Source of the DNA: VXPQ01 sp965117025
Lineage (GTDB): Bacteria > Bacteroidota > Rhodothermia > Rhodothermales > VXPQ01
NCBI GenBank assembly: GCA_965117025.1
Contig: OZ220746.1
Coordinates: 2,666,001-2,730,000, forward strand
Direction: 5' to 3'
DNA length: 64,000 nt
The notes beneath the pieces were generated by a model. It searched no databases, was not told the DNA's origin, and saw only the letters and a list, made by a program, of their open reading frames with translations. This document shows, piece by piece, positions 50,126 through 58,400 of the stretch; within the stretch, counting starts at the first letter, position 1, and the number at the start of each line of letters is the position of its first letter. The translations under genes were made by a program, and so were the position numbers.

Positions 50126-51163
50126 CTATACGAAGGCTTTCTTCGGCAGCATGCCGAAGCGCCGGCGTCCCCGCACGAAATAATCGATGACAATGCTGTT
50201 TCTATAGGTGGGCAGCACGGTTTCCGAAAGCGTTTCCGGTCGGATAGTGCCACAGTTCCATGAGTTCTTCATCCGGTGCGCATCGGTGTAAGCCCGCATG
50301 ATAGCGGTATATTCGGTGGGATGTCCTGACACAAGCGCGCGTGCCGCCGCCGCCGCGTCCAGGGCGCATCGCGCTGCAAAGACTCGTTTCCATTCGGACT
50401 CCGGCAGGTTTTTGTACAGCATCAGCAGGTTGTTCCGGAATGTCAGGTAGACTTTCCGGGGGTTTCCCCGGCGCAGGGATCCACCACCGATGTGATACAC
50501 TTCGCTGGCGGGTTGTACGCGGATTCGGTACCCGGCTCGCTGGAATCGCCAGCATAAGTCGATTTCTTCCATGTGCATTTCGAAGCGCTCGTCCAGCAAT
50601 CCCACCTTGTCAAGGGCAGATCGGCGGAGCACCAGCGCCGCACCCGTACCCCAGAAGATATCGCAAGGTTCGTCGTATTGTCCGCAATCCTTTTCCAACC
50701 GGAAGAAAATGCGTCCGCGGGCAAAGGGATATCCCAGCCGATCCATAAATCCTCCCGAAGCGCCGGCGTATTCGAACATGGATCGGTCCTCGTATTGCAA
50801 TATCTTGGGCTGTACGGCAGCGATGTCTTCACATGTTTCCAGTTCATCCACGAGTGGATTGAGCCAACCGGGCGGCACGGCTACGTCGTTATTCAGCAGT
50901 ACTATGTATTTTCCCGTAGCGTGCGGAATCGCTTCGTTATTGCCACGGCAAAACATGGTGTTTTCCGTATAGCTTAGCACCCGGACGTTTGGGAAATGCC
51001 TGCGAACCCATTCGGCTGAGTTGTCGTCCGAAGCATTGTCAGCCAGAATAATCTCCAGATTTTCGTAGTCGGTCGCTGCTATGGAAGGGAAGCATTGCTT
51101 CAGGAGCGGCAATGCATTCCAGGTAACGACGATAATGGACACGCGGGGGCGTACGTCCGCCAT
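50126..51163 (-). CDS. Glycosyltransferase family 2 (rhamnosyltransferase-like)
   Basis: 345 residues from the ATG at 51163; the longer frame to 51292 would overlap recQ and has no homology. GT2 features are VSIIVVTWNALPLLKQCFPSI, LEIILADNASDDNSAEWV, GNNEAIPHATGKYIVLLNNDVAVPPGWL (NND in place of DXD), FWGTGAALVLRRSALDKVGLLDERFEMHMEEIDLCWRF and VYHIGGGSLRRGNPRKVYLTFRNNL. The last motifs are typical of WsaF/RfbF-like sugar transferases of cell-surface glycans. It is an isolated gene, divergent from recQ; no polysaccharide cluster is nearby. Confidence 0.88.
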   Translation of the reverse strand: MADVRPRVSIIVVTWNALPLLKQCFPSIAATDYENLEIILADNASDDNSAEWVRRHFPNVRVLSYTENTMFCRGNNEAIPHATGKYIVLLNNDVAVPPGWLNPLVDELETCEDIAAVQPKILQYEDRSMFEYAGASGGFMDRLGYPFARGRIFFRLEKDCGQYDEPCDIFWGTGAALVLRRSALDKVGLLDERFEMHMEEIDLCWRFQRAGYRIRVQPASEVYHIGGGSLRRGNPRKVYLTFRNNLLMLYKNLPESEWKRVFAARCALDAAAAARALVSGHPTEYTAIMRAYTDAHRMKNSWNCGTIRPETLSETVLPTYRNSIVIDYFVRGRRRFGMLPKKAFV

Positions 51164-51255
51164 ACCGATTGGGCTTTCTTTCGTAGGGTTGTATCTTCGC
51201 TGCGAATCCGGCGGAGCGGACAGGCATTCGCAAGTATCCAACGAGTTGTACGCAG

Positions 51256-51271
51256 TATCGTTCGAACGATA
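51256..51271. promoter_or_regulatory. 16-bp perfect palindrome at the recQ start codon
   Basis: TATCGTTCGAACGATA is fully self-complementary and ends on the A of the recQ ATG. It would lie at the ribosome-binding position or cover an operator just downstream of the promoter. The inner GTTCGAAC recalls GAAC/GTTC-type SOS boxes but does not match a standard one. Confidence 0.5.
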
Positions 51272-53229
51272 TGGCAGGGAGGCATCCATCATACGAAGAC
51301 GCCCGTCGCGTGCTCCGCGAGTACTGGGGATACGACGATTTTCGTCCTGGCCAGTGGGACATCATTCGACACATTGTCGAAAGACGGGATGTGCTCGCCA
51401 TTCTTCCCACCGGCGGGGGAAAATCCATTTGCTATCAGGTCCCCGCCCTCCTGTACGAAGGCCTGACCCTCGTGATTTCCCCGTTGATCGCCCTCATGCA
51501 GGATCAAGTCACGGGGCTGCAGGCTCGTGGTGTCAAGGCCACATACATCAACAGCGCCTTGCCCCGGCGCGAGATAGAACAGCGATGGCTCGCTGCTGAA
51601 CACGGGCAGTATCGTCTTTTGTATCTGGCTCCCGAACGGCTTTCTTCGGAGGCGTTCGCTGTGCGGGCTTCGCGCATGAACATTTCCATGCTTGCCGTGG
51701 ACGAAGCACACTGCATTTCCGAGTGGGGGCACAATTTCCGACCGTCCTATCTGCAGATTGCCGTTGCGCGCAGGCACATGGGAGATCCTCCGACCATTGC
51801 CGTCACCGCGACGGCTACGCCCAACGTGCGAAGGGACATTGTCGAACATCTGGCGCTGCGTCGCCCGGAACGCATCGTTCGGGGGTTTGACCGCCCGAAT
51901 ATCGTCTGGTCCGTTTTTCGGACGGAAAACAAGCGATCAAAGGTGCTTGACATTCTCGATGGCGTTCCGGGTTCCGGCATTCTGTATTCGGGTACCCGCA
52001 AGGGTGTCGAGCGGTGGGCCGACTGGCTTACGCGACGCAATCAGTCTTGCGCATTTTATCACGGTGGCATGGAGGGTTCTGTACGCGAGCGCGTGCAGAA
52101 CGGATGGATTCGTGGTGATCAACGGATCATGGTTGCCACGAATGCTTTCGGCATGGGCATTGACAAACCGGATGTTCGTTTTGTCATTCATGTCGATCTG
52201 CCCGGCACACTCGAAGGATATTATCAGGAGGCAGGGCGTGGGGGAAGAGATGGGAAAACGTCCTGGGCTACGTTATTGTACCATCAGGGCGACGAGGAAA
52301 CACCGCGCAGGCTCATTGAGGAGAGTCATCCGACGCCAAAGGAAGTAAGGAAGGTTTATGATGCGGTGTGTAATCTGGCGCAGCTGGCAGTGGGTAGTGA
52401 GATGGATTCGCCTATGCCTGTTCGGATCGGGCCGATTGCCCGGCTAACGGGATTTTCTGCAGGAAAAATAAACACTGCCGTGACGCTTCTTGCACGTCAG
52501 GATGCATGGCGGGTGCTCCCGCAGCGAGGACATGCAGGGCTGATTCATTGCCGGCAACCCATTTCTGCGTTTCGGGAGTACGCAGAGGGCCATGGCAATG
52601 CCTCCATGACGGAGTTTGTCCATGCGCTATTGCGAACGGTGGACGCGGGAGCTTTTTCGGAGTGGCGGGAGATCGATGTCCGGATACTTGCTCGCCGGAC
52701 GGGGCTCTCCCTCGAGCATTTGTTGAAGGGTATGGAGTATCTGCAAGGGCGCCAATTGCTGGAATGGATTCCTCCGGACCAGGTAGTGCGTGTCGCCTTT
52801 TTACATGCCCGCAGCGCTCGTCTTCCGATTGACGGCGACCGGGTGCGTGCCGCCCGCAAGCGAGCGGAAGCGCAGCTTGACCAAATGATCCGTTTTGCGT
52901 GTTCGACGACATGCCGCCGCCATTTTCTGCTGACGTACTTCGGAGAGACTGTTCCAGAGCGATGCGGTGCATGTGACGTGTGCCTCGGGCGCCATGAAGC
53001 ATTCGACCCGCCTCCCCTGGATGCGTTCATTGTCCAGCGATTGCTGCAGCAGATCGCTGATGGCAACCCGCGCGGAGAATGGCTGGAAGATATGCGCACG
53101 CCTGCATACCGGATCGATCAGTTGCTTGGCTGGCTGATCAACGAAGGGTACCTTCGGCAGCCTCGTCCACCAGGGGGAACCCTTGAACTCACGGCCAAGG
53201 CAACATCGATGCTTAAGGCGCCTTCATGA
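51271..53229 (+). CDS. recQ: RecQ-family ATP-dependent DNA helicase
   Basis: 652 residues. Helicase motifs: motif 0 YWGYDDFRPGQWDIIRHIV, Walker A ILPTGGGKSICYQ, DEAHCISEWGHNFRPSY, TATATPNVRRDIV, and motif VI EAGRGGRDGK. The RQC part has the four-cysteine zinc site CSTTCRRHFL...ERCGACDVCLG. The C-terminus has a winged-helix-like segment (RIDQLLGWLINEGYLRQP); no HRDC domain is evident. It unwinds forked and recombination intermediates 3' to 5'. A 16-bp palindrome overlaps its start codon. No obvious Shine-Dalgarno sequence. Confidence 0.95.
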   Translation: MAGRHPSYEDARRVLREYWGYDDFRPGQWDIIRHIVERRDVLAILPTGGGKSICYQVPALLYEGLTLVISPLIALMQDQVTGLQARGVKATYINSALPRREIEQRWLAAEHGQYRLLYLAPERLSSEAFAVRASRMNISMLAVDEAHCISEWGHNFRPSYLQIAVARRHMGDPPTIAVTATATPNVRRDIVEHLALRRPERIVRGFDRPNIVWSVFRTENKRSKVLDILDGVPGSGILYSGTRKGVERWADWLTRRNQSCAFYHGGMEGSVRERVQNGWIRGDQRIMVATNAFGMGIDKPDVRFVIHVDLPGTLEGYYQEAGRGGRDGKTSWATLLYHQGDEETPRRLIEESHPTPKEVRKVYDAVCNLAQLAVGSEMDSPMPVRIGPIARLTGFSAGKINTAVTLLARQDAWRVLPQRGHAGLIHCRQPISAFREYAEGHGNASMTEFVHALLRTVDAGAFSEWREIDVRILARRTGLSLEHLLKGMEYLQGRQLLEWIPPDQVVRVAFLHARSARLPIDGDRVRAARKRAEAQLDQMIRFACSTTCRRHFLLTYFGETVPERCGACDVCLGRHEAFDPPPLDAFIVQRLLQQIADGNPRGEWLEDMRTPAYRIDQLLGWLINEGYLRQPRPPGGTLELTAKATSMLKAPS

Positions 53230-53441
53230 TCGAATCCGCTTCGATTGTAAAACGGTATGCCCCGTTCGTTCGCAAGGTCAGGATCCACCAACTTGTTTTA
53301 GCGCCAATCGGCGCCGCGGTGCGGAAGTGGTGAAACCCGGATCGACGGGCTGGCGTTAGTGGCACTGATTGTCCACTCCGGTAGGATTTTTTACGGATAA
53401 CCGTCACGACACGACACATGACTGAGAAAGGAGTTGGTTTT

Positions 53442-54698
53442 ATGTGCAGGCGCATAATATTATCCGGTTCGGTGCTGGTCGCCGTGCTTGCGATGCTCGG
53501 ATGCGATAGTGTAACCGAATCGGAATTCGAGCCGGGGCCGCTGGGTGCGGTCACGCTGGAGCAGGGCGAGGCCATACAGATCCGCCTGCTGGCTTCGGTT
53601 ACGGTCGTGCCGTCGCTGGGGGCCGTGTCCCGTCAGGGAGCCGAGCTCGCCGCCGAGGATATGGGTTCCGTCCGTGGGCGCCAGATCGAGTTGAGCGATC
53701 CCGTGGACACGATGTGTTCTCCGGAGGGCGGCCGCGCGGGGGCGCTTGGGATCATCGCAGATTCGCAGGTTGCGGGAGTCATCGGAACCAACTGCTCGGC
53801 CGCGGCCGTGGCGGCGTCGCCCGTCATCAGCGATGCGGGTCTGGTCATGATTTCGCCGAGCAACACCTCTCCCCATCTCACCTCCGATCTGGCCGGCAAT
53901 GCGAACGCCGACTATCACTCCGGTTACTTTCGCGTGTCGTCCAACGACCTCCACCAGGCGCGCGCGCTCTCGGACTTCGTCTACAACCAGTTGCAATTGA
54001 GGCGCGTGGCCACCGTGCACGACGGCGACCCGTACACGTCCGCCCTCGTGGAGGCCTTCGCCAACGCGTTCTCGGGCTACGGGGGCGAAATAACGACCCG
54101 GGCAGAAATCGAGAAGGGCGAAACCGACATGACGGGCGTTCTTGAGGACTTCGCGGCCATGAGCCCGGACGCCATCTTTTTTCCGCTGTTCGAGACGGAG
54201 GGTTCGGCCTTTGCAGAGCAGGCGCGCATATTCGACGGGCTTGAAGGGACAACCCTGATTTCCGCGGCGGCGTTGCTGGTCTCCGCGTTTTTGGAGACAC
54301 CGCAATCGGAGGGGATATACTTCGCCGGGCCGGAATCGGACTTTCGCTCAAACGTCAACGAGCAGACAGGAAGGAGCGGAGAGCAGGTGCTCGCTGCGTA
54401 TGAGGCCAGACACGGCGGTTTTCCTCCGTCACCCTATTGGGCGCACGTATATGATGCGACCACCATGCTCCTCTCGGCCATCGAGTCCGTTGCCGTGGAG
54501 GACGGCGAAAGGCTGCACATAGACCGTGCGGCGCTGCGTCAGCAGGTGGGAACGACCGCCATGAGCGGCTTGGTCGGGGCAGTATCCTGCGACGAATTCG
54601 GTGACTGCGGGACGGGAGTGATGAACATCTATCACCACACGGACACGGGCATCAGCGACGTTTCCAAGCTCCCGGTCGTCTACGTATACAACCCCTGA
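53442..54698 (+). CDS. Orphan periplasmic substrate-binding lipoprotein (Leu/Ile/Val-binding type, Peripla_BP_6)
   Basis: 418 residues from the ATG at 53442, which has a clear AAAGGAG site 8 nt upstream; the ATG at 53418 is less likely. Lipobox LAMLGC near residue 20. A type-1 periplasmic-binding fold is seen: GAVSRQGAELAAEDMGSVRGRQIELS, VAGVIGTNCSAAAVAASPVISDAGLVMISPSNTSPHL, YFRVSSNDLHQARALSDFVY, RRVATVHDGDPYTSALVEAF and HVYDATTMLLSAIESV. No permease or ATPase genes are adjacent. The gene is clearly richer in G+C than its neighbours by eye and is flanked by short IS21-like sequences, which suggests separate acquisition. Ligand unknown. Confidence 0.85.
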   Translation: MCRRIILSGSVLVAVLAMLGCDSVTESEFEPGPLGAVTLEQGEAIQIRLLASVTVVPSLGAVSRQGAELAAEDMGSVRGRQIELSDPVDTMCSPEGGRAGALGIIADSQVAGVIGTNCSAAAVAASPVISDAGLVMISPSNTSPHLTSDLAGNANADYHSGYFRVSSNDLHQARALSDFVYNQLQLRRVATVHDGDPYTSALVEAFANAFSGYGGEITTRAEIEKGETDMTGVLEDFAAMSPDAIFFPLFETEGSAFAEQARIFDGLEGTTLISAAALLVSAFLETPQSEGIYFAGPESDFRSNVNEQTGRSGEQVLAAYEARHGGFPPSPYWAHVYDATTMLLSAIESVAVEDGERLHIDRAALRQQVGTTAMSGLVGAVSCDEFGDCGTGVMNIYHHTDTGISDVSKLPVVYVYNP

Positions 54699-54780
54699 GC
54701 CGGTCGGGGCCGGTATCCGCGGATCGACCAATGTCGGGCCGCGCGGACCTGACTCCCCCAAATTTTTCTACGGCTACTAT

Positions 54781-54816
54781 CTGGCATTTCCGGCGAGTGG
54801 CCACTATTGTTTTACA
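54781..54816. repeat. Dispersed repeat family 3, copy 2 (IS21-terminus-like)
   Basis: CTGGCATTTCCGGCGAGTGG then CCACTATTGTTTTACA; matches 29675-29710 at 29 of 36 positions. It lies at the end of the DUF4296 gene and 82 bp after the binding-protein gene. The GTGGCCACT core resembles terminal repeats of IS21-family insertion sequences. Confidence 0.4.
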
Positions 54817-55184
54817 TCGATCTCAGGCATTTGCTGCACCTGAAGCGTATCGACGACCCGCCCGTATATTCCGGCAAAAGTTTCCGGATGCGATGTATAC
54901 CAGGCGATGGCGTCCGCCCAGGCGGTGCTGTCGAGGCCGTGGGCAGCGAGGAGGGAGTCTTGCGCCCCCCTGGTGTTGATCTCTGTTAGTTCTTCCCGGG
55001 CTTGCAAAAGGTGCATTTCGGCCAGTACGGCCACCATGGTCGCGTCAGGGACAGGTGGTGGCGCATTGCCGCCGCATGCAGCAAGCGCGGATACCGCAAG
55101 GCACAAGATGCCTGCCGCAAGGCGCCGAGGGAGAATGGCTACCCCGGGCAGGTTGTACAATGGGGTGAAGACCGAATGCGTCAT
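54804..55184 (-). CDS. DUF4296 family lipoprotein
   Basis: 126 residues. Lipoprotein signal with lipobox ALAAC (residue ~36) after RRLAAGILCLAVSALAACGG. The remaining ~90 residues follow the DUF4296 pattern: PDATMVAVLAEMHLLQA near the start, LAAHGLDSTAWADAIAWYTSHPETFAGIYGRVVDTL near the end. The family is restricted to Bacteroidota-type bacteria and has no known function. It is 24 bp downstream of hisG on the same strand. The 3' end overlaps a family-3 repeat. Confidence 0.8.
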   Translation of the reverse strand: MTHSVFTPLYNLPGVAILPRRLAAGILCLAVSALAACGGNAPPPVPDATMVAVLAEMHLLQAREELTEINTRGAQDSLLAAHGLDSTAWADAIAWYTSHPETFAGIYGRVVDTLQVQQMPEIDVKQ

Positions 55185-55208
55185 GCCTGTTTCGGCAGGC
55201 CGCCGTCG

Positions 55209-56129
55209 CTACGGAATGATTTTGTTCAGCGCATACTCGATGATGCCTTCGGCGCCGAGTCGCTTGAGTTCGGGAATGAGGCGCCGTACGTGCTGTTCTT
55301 CAATGACGGTCTCGATGGCTACCCAGTCGTCCCCGTTCGCCAGTGGCGAAACGGTCGGCTTGCGCAGGGCGGGAAGTATCCCGATGATTTGCTTCACACG
55401 ATCACGCTGTACATTGAGTTTGAGTCCAACGCGGCCCTCAGCCCGGATCGCACCTTGCATCAGCAGGGCAATACTTTCAATCTTTTGCCGCTTCCATGGA
55501 TCTTTCCATGCTTCCCGGTTGGCGATAAGCTGCGTATTCGAGTGCATCAGCACATCCACGATGCGAAGTTTGTTGGCGCGCAGCGACGAGCCCGTTTCGG
55601 TAACCTCGACGATAGCGTCCACGAGATCGGGACATTTTGCCTCGGTCGCTCCCCATGAAAACTCGACATCGGCATTCACATCATTTTTGCGAAGCCATGC
55701 GCGAGTGATGTGAACGACCTCGGTTGCAATGCGCTTTCCTTCGAGGTCTTTTACGGAACGGATATCGGAATTTTCCGGAACGGCAAGCACCCACCGTACG
55801 GGGCGCATGCTCGTTTTCGAATAGATCAGATCGCTTACCGGGTGTACATCCGACTGTGTCTCGAGCACCCAGTCTTTGCCCGTAATACCTGCGTCGAATA
55901 CCCCGTCCGTGACATATCGCGCCATCTCCTGGGCGCGAACCAGCATGGCCCGCAGCTCCTTGTCGTCTGTGGACGGAAAGTACGATCGCTCACGCGTCGA
56001 AAAATTATATCCGGCCCGATGCAGGAGTTCCAGGGTAGCGGTTTGCAGGCTGCCTTTGGGCAGCCCGAGCCGCAATATGGGGGAATTCTGTATCGGTTTT
56101 CCGGCGCTGGTCCCGGGATCGGCTGCCAT
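55209..56129 (-). CDS. hisG: ATP phosphoribosyltransferase, long form
   Basis: 306 residues. LRLGLPKGSLQTATLELLHRAGY begins the catalytic part; DGVFDAGITGKDWVLE and DAIVEVTETGSSLRANKLRIVD bind PRPP. The C-terminal ~80 residues (LKLNVQRDRVKQIIGILPALRKPTVSPL) are the regulatory ACT-like domain of long HisG, so HisZ is not needed and histidine feedback is expected. It catalyses the first step of histidine synthesis. It is separated from other his genes, and a family-2 repeat lies upstream (56171-56235). Confidence 0.95.
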   Translation of the reverse strand: MAADPGTSAGKPIQNSPILRLGLPKGSLQTATLELLHRAGYNFSTRERSYFPSTDDKELRAMLVRAQEMARYVTDGVFDAGITGKDWVLETQSDVHPVSDLIYSKTSMRPVRWVLAVPENSDIRSVKDLEGKRIATEVVHITRAWLRKNDVNADVEFSWGATEAKCPDLVDAIVEVTETGSSLRANKLRIVDVLMHSNTQLIANREAWKDPWKRQKIESIALLMQGAIRAEGRVGLKLNVQRDRVKQIIGILPALRKPTVSPLANGDDWVAIETVIEEQHVRRLIPELKRLGAEGIIEYALNKIIP

Positions 56130-56170
56130 GGATGCGTTTGCTGCTCGCGAGGGGTACGGGATGTCAATTC

Positions 56171-56235
56171 AGGGTCTGTTAACACTATGCAGCGGCGCTC
56201 TGCGGGGCCTGTTTTCCTGTCAGGCCAGGCGCCGC
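56171..56235 (+). mobile_element. Dispersed repeat family 2, copy E
   Basis: AGGGTCTGTTAACACTATGC, a GCAG..CTGC hairpin, then GGGGCCTGTTTTCCTGTCAG and GCCAGGCGCCG. It aligns with 39063-39127 nearly base for base. It occupies most of the 157-bp gap between hisG and the DUF4837 gene and should include or displace the hisG promoter region. Confidence 0.65.
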
Positions 56236-56286
56236 CAGTCGGATATGACAGCGCCGGAAGCACAGAGTGCGGGGTGGGTCGGCTGA

Positions 56287-57417
56287 TTATCCTTTTCCTT
56301 CCGCAGGAACGTCGTGAGAGCGAAAGGTATAGGCGATGACTTCCATCTGGCGCAGAAACTCTCTTTTGTTGTATCCCGGGGCAAAGACCATTCCGTCAAT
56401 CATGTACAGCCGTCCTGTCGGCTGATCATAAAACGTATAGGTTATAAACGGTCCGCCCATCCCGAATTCCACTTTTTGACCTTCCTCGACGCCGACCATA
56501 TGCCACAGTCCGCGTGTTTCAAAGCCGTACCGACCCAGAAAATCGATGTTTTTTGTTTCAAGCGGTCTGTTTTCCCGGCGGTCAATCTCGACCCATCCCC
56601 CGAGGTTACCCTGAATGTACTGCCGGGCAAGCGAGTCGCGCGTGTTGTAAATCCATTCAGGAGAAAGCTGCTCGGGGTCGGCGTAGTCAACAAAGTGCAC
56701 GAAAACACTTCGCCATGTTTCGGGAAGGATACGCCGGAGCCAGACAAAGTCGCTTGTATCCACAGCGACCAGATAATCGTGCTGTACGTTCACGGCGAAG
56801 TCATACATTGACGCCAGTTCTTCCTCGATATCAAACTGGCGTCCCCGATCAAACATTTCTTCGGTAAGTCGTCGGCGGGCGGCTCTGTTGAAGTCGCGGG
56901 ACAACCCATCTGATTCATTGTAGATCGCGTTGATGACATCTTCCTTGTCCTCGCCGGTGATGTAGTAGATCTGCTGATCCCGCCGGAAAATGTTTTCACG
57001 CGAGACGGCGACGCCGCCTTCTTCGCGGATGGCCTGCTGGGCCGTTGGGTCAAATACATTCCGGATGTATGCGGCTTCGTTGGTCGAATCGCTGAATGCC
57101 GCTACAAAAATCACATTCTTTCGCCGGCGCGCCGCCTCGAGATCGTTTTCCGTTTCAAGAGGTGCATGCCGCAATTCGAACTGTCGTTCGGGGGCAGGCA
57201 GCGTGCTGATGAATTGCCCGACGGTTTCACGCAGGGCTTCTCCGATGTCGCCGTTCCAGTCCAGCGAATCGGCGACCACGAGTATTTCGGTGTCCAGCCC
57301 GACAGCTCTCGGACGAAAATCACTTTCGCCGCTACAGCCGGCGAAAACGAAAAGACTTGCTGAAAGGAGAGCGATTTTTGTGCATAATCGCGCGAATCTC
57401 CTTGGGTAACATGTCAT
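56287..57417 (-). CDS. DUF4837 family lipoprotein
   Basis: 376 residues. A signal with lipobox FAGC (about residue 28; LLSASLFVFAGCSG) precedes the domain GLDTEILVVADSLDWNGDIGEALRETVGQFISTLPAPERQFELRH. VNVQHDYLVAVDTSDFVWLRR and RENRPLETKNIDFLGRYGFETRGLWHMVG follow. These match DUF4837, a Bacteroidota-type family of unknown function. An in-frame start other than 57417 is not evident. It may be transcribed with hisG downstream, or separately because of the repeat between them. Confidence 0.82.
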   Translation of the reverse strand: MTCYPRRFARLCTKIALLSASLFVFAGCSGESDFRPRAVGLDTEILVVADSLDWNGDIGEALRETVGQFISTLPAPERQFELRHAPLETENDLEAARRRKNVIFVAAFSDSTNEAAYIRNVFDPTAQQAIREEGGVAVSRENIFRRDQQIYYITGEDKEDVINAIYNESDGLSRDFNRAARRRLTEEMFDRGRQFDIEEELASMYDFAVNVQHDYLVAVDTSDFVWLRRILPETWRSVFVHFVDYADPEQLSPEWIYNTRDSLARQYIQGNLGGWVEIDRRENRPLETKNIDFLGRYGFETRGLWHMVGVEEGQKVEFGMGGPFITYTFYDQPTGRLYMIDGMVFAPGYNKREFLRQMEVIAYTFRSHDVPAEGKG

Positions 57418-57455
57418 AACCTGCTGGGGAAGATGGTCCGGAAAAGAAAAAGGCT

Positions 57456-57517
57456 TAGGGATACTCTGATTAAGTCCGCAAAGCTCAGAGCAAAGCGGTT
57501 TTGATCAAAATACCCCT
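57456..57517. mobile_element. Dispersed repeat family 1, copy D (minimal)
   Basis: TAGGGATACTCTGATTAAGT to CCGCAAAGCTCAGAG, then CAAAGCGGTTTTGATCAAAA and TACCCCT. These are the left and right termini of the family joined with almost no interior, folding as one imperfect hairpin of about 60 nt. It lies between trpA and the DUF4837 gene. Confidence 0.6.
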
Positions 57518-57561
57518 CAACTAATAACGTCTGTGATCGGTTTCGGTTGCCATGCGAAACG

Positions 57562-58395
57562 CTATGAGTTTCCTTCCTGTGCAGCCTTGTCGCCGTTCTT
57601 CAGAGCGCGTACGAACCGGCGAATTGCTTCATAGTGTGTTTTTGTGGGCTTCGAGCCGTCATTCCACAGCGTTTCCACCTTTTCGATCAGTGCCGACCCG
57701 ACAATGAATCCGTCGGTATGCCGGCTCAGGCGTACTGCGTCCTCATGGGTTCTGATACCGAATCCGGCCAGCAAGGGGTGTTCGCACACCATGCTCCGTG
57801 CGCGCTTCAGATACGTTTCCACGTGGTCGATGGCGCCGAGGCCCGAGCCGGTCAATCCCGTTACGGATACTGCATATACAAACCCTGTCGTGGCTTTATC
57901 GATCTCCCGGATGCGGTCGTCGGGAGTATTCGGGGCAATCAGGAGCACCGATGCCAGCCCGGCGGCTGCAGCCTCGCTTGCAAAGGGAAGATGTTCTTCA
58001 AGGGGTACGTCGGCGAGAATCAACCCCTCCACCCCGGCGATACGCGCGTCTCGGCAAAATGCGGAGATACCGTATTGTCGAATCGGATTGGCGTATCCCA
58101 TCAGGAGGAGGGGGGTGTTGCTTTCTGTGCAGAAAGCGGTAGCTGTCCTGAACGTATCCTTCATGCGAATACCCGCTTGCAGCGCTCGTTCGCTCGAGCG
58201 CTGGATAGGCAGTCCCTCTGCAAGCGGATCACTGAAAGGCATGCCGAGTTCGATGAAATCGGCGCCTCCCTGATCCATCTCGCGCAGGATGGGGAGCGTA
58301 CTTTCGGGGTCGGGAAAACCACTGGTCATAAACAGTCCCATGGCTTTCTCGCGACGCTGTATGCAGGCCGCCAGCCTTTCCTGAAGTCGCTGCAT
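57562..58395 (-). CDS. trpA: Tryptophan synthase alpha chain
   Basis: 277 residues from the ATG at 58395, 5 bp after the trpB stop; the longer frame to 58452 overlaps trpB. GGADFIELGMPFSDPLAEGL contains the catalytic Glu and Asp. LILADVPLEEHLPF, GFVYAVSVTGLTG and AGFGIRTHEDAVRL complete the barrel signatures. It cleaves indole-3-glycerol phosphate to indole, passed to the beta chain. Last gene of the trp operon. Confidence 0.95.
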   Translation of the reverse strand: MQRLQERLAACIQRREKAMGLFMTSGFPDPESTLPILREMDQGGADFIELGMPFSDPLAEGLPIQRSSERALQAGIRMKDTFRTATAFCTESNTPLLLMGYANPIRQYGISAFCRDARIAGVEGLILADVPLEEHLPFASEAAAAGLASVLLIAPNTPDDRIREIDKATTGFVYAVSVTGLTGSGLGAIDHVETYLKRARSMVCEHPLLAGFGIRTHEDAVRLSRHTDGFIVGSALIEKVETLWNDGSKPTKTHYEAIRRFVRALKNGDKAAQEGNS

Positions 58396-58400
58396 GGTTT

